In this document: piece by piece, positions 14,715 to 17,259 of the stretch
How the letters are laid out: the number at the start of each line of letters is the position of its first letter
How positions within the stretch are numbered: position 1 is the stretch's first letter
Assembly (NCBI GenBank): GCA_013044305.1
Contig: JABEUT010000221.1
Coordinates: 1 to 17,259, forward strand
Length of the DNA stretch: 17,259 nt
Reading direction: 5' to 3'
From: Bacteroidia bacterium
GTDB lineage: Bacteria > Bacteroidota > Bacteroidia > JABEUT01
The notes under the pieces: generated by a model
Databases searched by the model: none
What the model was told of the DNA's origin: nothing
The model's input: only the letters and a program-made list of their open reading frames with translations
Made by a program: the position numbers and the translations under genes

Positions 14715-17259
14715 TTATTTAACAACTACAAAGCGTCCTGTCTTATGGTAGGTGTTACCTGTAACGCTCACTATATAAGTTCCGGCGCTGTAAGCCGATG
14801 TGTTAAGCGGTATCAGGTGCTCGCCTGTCGCCTGTGTTCCAAGGTGCATGTTTTCAACTTCCCTGCCCATGATGTCGTAAACAGTAAGGGTGAGGTTGTC
14901 TGCCTTTGCAAGGGCGAAATCAACGGTACCGTTTGTGTTCATCGGGTTGGGATATACTTTCAGATCGCTGCCTGCGGGAGCGTTAACCTGCGGAACGCTC
15001 AAAGGGCCGAGGGTATTCGACGACCAGATTCCCCTGCCATGTGTTCCCATGTATATGTTTCCTGAATTGCTGCAAAGCCATGTAGGTGTGTTTTGCTGTT
15101 TGATGCCGAGCACAAGGGTATTCGGGGCTCCCTTATAATCGCGCGACCATACGGGGTTCGCAGCGGTAATGTTAGGAGTCGACCATACTCCGTGTTCTGT
15201 TCCCACAACTACCGATGCACTGTCTGGGTTGCCGTCTTCAAAGGCATAAGAGGCCGTATACACCGGCATTTGAGGCAGGGCGGTAGAACTGATACCCTGT
15301 TTCGATGTCCAGGTAGGCAAGTGGTGTACAGACAATACATTGTTACTGTAAAATATATACTTTGTATTGCTGTAGTTGCCAAGGGTTACTATCGCATCGT
15401 TTTTATCGCGCGGATTGAAGGTGATGGACAAAATATCCCTGCCGTTGAATGAATTGGCCGTATCAACATTATAGGATATCACCCTGCAGAGCGGGTTGGT
15501 AACCGAATTGCCGCTTCCGCCTTCCGACCAAAGGGCGCCGTTCAGATAGGAGCTGTCCCTGATCTGGTTCAGGTTTGAGAAGCGGAACAGCGTACCGACT
15601 TCGCTACCTGCCAAAAGAGCATCGCCGTCGGGCGACCAGGCTAAGCTGTGTACGGGGTATTGATCGTTATCGGGCACGGGTTTTGATAAGGGACCGCCTA
15701 TGGGCATCCAAACTACGGGATCACTCAAATCAACGGCCTGCATGTTCATCCAAACTCCGTAGGTTCCGTTAAATGCGGTGGCGCATTTTGACACAACTAT
15801 ATTCTGTATCCTGATGGTGTCTCCTTTCGACATTGATTTTGGCAGGGTATAGGTAATAGGCACCAATCCGTTCGGGCTGATGGGATAAACAACATGACCG
15901 GCCTGGTAATTGCTGTCGGCTATCCACTGAATGGTGTCTATGGTGTTTTTATCGTACATATTCTCATAAAGGGCAATAGGAGGTACAAAACAGGTTGAAG
16001 GCTCATGTGTGACGGCGTTCACTGCCGCTGCAACTGCAGCCATACTGTCAATATTTGCTCCTTTGCCGATTCCACCGGTTGTGGTAAGAAAACTTGAAAA
16101 TGAAGGCGCGTCTGTTATTCGCAACAGGGCTTTTTCATTATCAAGAGATGTAAATCCCACATGAGGGTCAATGTACGATAAAGCGCATCCGCCTCCGTCG
16201 CCGCCACTGGCATCCACAAGTTGGTCCTGCGGGTAATTTGTAACCGTACCCGATATAAACGGGGAGCCGTTATCCTGTGTGCCGCCCAGTAATGGAACTC
16301 CATTCTGGCTTCCCTGCTGATCCCAGGGGCCGAAGGCTATGTTAAAAAACTGCGTAGTAACATAGTTGCGGTTCATCGGGTTCCAGTTCGGCAGGTTGTT
16401 AGGTTGCGGCTCGGTATTCAGAGTGTTGATGTTCAGAGTTTGGAATATGCCACCGTCGCAGCCGATATATACGATGTTTGGATTCGCAGGGTCAAATGCT
16501 ATGGCATGTTCGTCGGGGTGCACGCCTGCCCCGCCTATAATTTGGCCGTAGGCTGTAATATTCTGCCAGGAACCTACAGTGTCATTTGGCGAATTCTGTT
16601 TCCAGAACCAGAAGGTGGTACCACCTAACAGAATTTCACCAGGGTTGGTTGGGAATACGGCAACTGTATTATCATAATCACCCTGATCGCCCGCTCCAAC
16701 GGTAAAGGGGTCGAACGAAGGGCTTCCGCCGGGACCTATCAGGTGCCAGTGGTTGCCCATATCCATGGACATATATACTCCTTGCAAGGCTCCACTATTA
16801 GATGGGTTCGGGGTATATGCCACCGAGGCATATATGTACTGGCTGTTGGTAGGCGAAATGGCAAATTCTATTCTGTCTCCGCTGCCAATTTTATCGGCTC
16901 CCGTTGCGCGCATTTGCGAGAAGGTGGTATCAAAAGTTCCGCATGAACCCGGGTTCTGATAATATCCGATACCGTTAATACTTGCAACTACTATCTGACC
17001 GTCATTTGAAATTTTTACATCCAAAGCATTCCCGCCGATAGGTGTGGCAGGACTGGTGGATTTTTTTGCCTTATGCCAGGTGGCTCCGGCATCATTGGAA
17101 ATATAGAGACCGGTATTGGTTGCGGCATAAATCATATTGGGGTTACAGGGTGGTATGGCTATGCGGTTCACGTAAGACCAAGCTCCGCCGCCGTTATTAA
17201 TTGAATCATTGGTTTGTGTGGGAATGGTGGGTGGAAGTACCTGAAACGTAGCTCCGTCG
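14715..17259 (-). CDS. Secreted BNR/Asp-box repeat protein with T9SS C-terminal sorting domain (5' end outside window)
   Basis: The frame is open from the window edge (no stop between 17172 and 17259), so the GTG at 17171 is internal and the visible 847 residues are the C-terminal part of a longer protein. The body has features of sortilin/Vps10-like beta-propellers: an Asp-box, ISNDAGATW, near the visible start, a second degenerate one (YMSMDMGNHWHLI), and repeated 'NPNIVYIGCDGGIF'-type strands. The last 80 or so residues form a type A T9SS sorting domain: VYPNPMNTNGTVDFAL, then LTVYDIMGREV, ending SAGTYIVSVTG ... GRFVVVK. Such proteins are exported by Sec, then moved across the outer membrane by the type IX system, which removes the domain and often attaches the protein to the surface. 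The substrate of the propeller cannot be told. An intrinsic terminator follows the stop. Confidence 0.9.
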   Translation of the reverse strand, partial: DGATFQVLPPTIPTQTNDSINNGGGAWSYVNRIAIPPCNPNMIYAATNTGLYISNDAGATWHKAKKSTSPATPIGGNALDVKISNDGQIVVASINGIGYYQNPGSCGTFDTTFSQMRATGADKIGSGDRIEFAISPTNSQYIYASVAYTPNPSNSGALQGVYMSMDMGNHWHLIGPGGSPSFDPFTVGAGDQGDYDNTVAVFPTNPGEILLGGTTFWFWKQNSPNDTVGSWQNITAYGQIIGGAGVHPDEHAIAFDPANPNIVYIGCDGGIFQTLNINTLNTEPQPNNLPNWNPMNRNYVTTQFFNIAFGPWDQQGSQNGVPLLGGTQDNGSPFISGTVTNYPQDQLVDASGGDGGGCALSYIDPHVGFTSLDNEKALLRITDAPSFSSFLTTTGGIGKGANIDSMAAVAAAVNAVTHEPSTCFVPPIALYENMYDKNTIDTIQWIADSNYQAGHVVYPISPNGLVPITYTLPKSMSKGDTIRIQNIVVSKCATAFNGTYGVWMNMQAVDLSDPVVWMPIGGPLSKPVPDNDQYPVHSLAWSPDGDALLAGSEVGTLFRFSNLNQIRDSSYLNGALWSEGGSGNSVTNPLCRVISYNVDTANSFNGRDILSITFNPRDKNDAIVTLGNYSNTKYIFYSNNVLSVHHLPTWTSKQGISSTALPQMPVYTASYAFEDGNPDSASVVVGTEHGVWSTPNITAANPVWSRDYKGAPNTLVLGIKQQNTPTWLCSNSGNIYMGTHGRGIWSSNTLGPLSVPQVNAPAGSDLKVYPNPMNTNGTVDFALAKADNLTLTVYDIMGREVENMHLGTQATGEHLIPLNTSAYSAGTYIVSVTGNTYHKTGRFVVVK

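Noticed and set aside
1..17259. tRNA, rRNA, CRISPR array, riboswitch, prophage or toxin-antitoxin genes
   Set aside because: I looked in every intergenic gap (the longest is 238 bases, 112-349) and saw no cloverleaf, repeat-spacer array or conserved RNA motif, and no small paired ORFs.

Overview
The window looks like chromosomal DNA from a member of the Bacteroidota. Three things point there: a T9SS-type C-terminal sorting domain on the large secreted protein at the right edge; intergenic promoters matching the Bacteroidota -7 consensus TAnnTTTG, with almost no Shine-Dalgarno sequences; and gene families typical of the phylum (overlapping folP-cdaA, a LuxC-type acyl-CoA reductase, a glutaminyl-cyclase-like M28 lipoprotein). 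No rRNA, tRNA, CRISPR array, insertion sequence or phage gene was seen.

Left part (1-4985): the start of a leftward outer-membrane-type protein (cut by the window edge) is divergent from a rightward block of cysS (cysteinyl-tRNA synthetase), an M28-family lipoprotein peptidase/glutaminyl cyclase-like protein that begins on the base after the cysS stop, and a paaZ-type fused aldehyde dehydrogenase/MaoC hydratase with no other paa gene nearby.

Middle part (4996-9150), all leftward: a DEAD-box RNA helicase, a LuxC-family acyl-CoA reductase, folP (dihydropteroate synthase) and cdaA (membrane diadenylate cyclase). folP and cdaA share an ATGA overlap, and the folP promoter appears to start on the stop codon of the reductase gene. 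These join a housekeeping folate gene to the c-di-AMP second-messenger synthase.

Right part (9252-17259): a rightward APC-superfamily amino acid/polyamine permease meets, tail to tail on a shared TTAA, a leftward pair of tandem paralogues. These are GT-C-fold membrane proteins with C-terminal TPRs that resemble eukaryotic TMTC O-mannosyltransferases. The downstream copy is broken by one in-frame TAA; its missing TPR tail is still intact and in frame after the stop. Upstream of the pair, separated by a strong intrinsic terminator, is a long secreted BNR/Asp-box protein with a T9SS sorting domain, cut by the right edge.

Most genes are ordinary. The points most worth a second look are the TMTC-like pair with its nonsense-split copy, and the set of five perfect, correctly oriented TAnnTTTG promoters.
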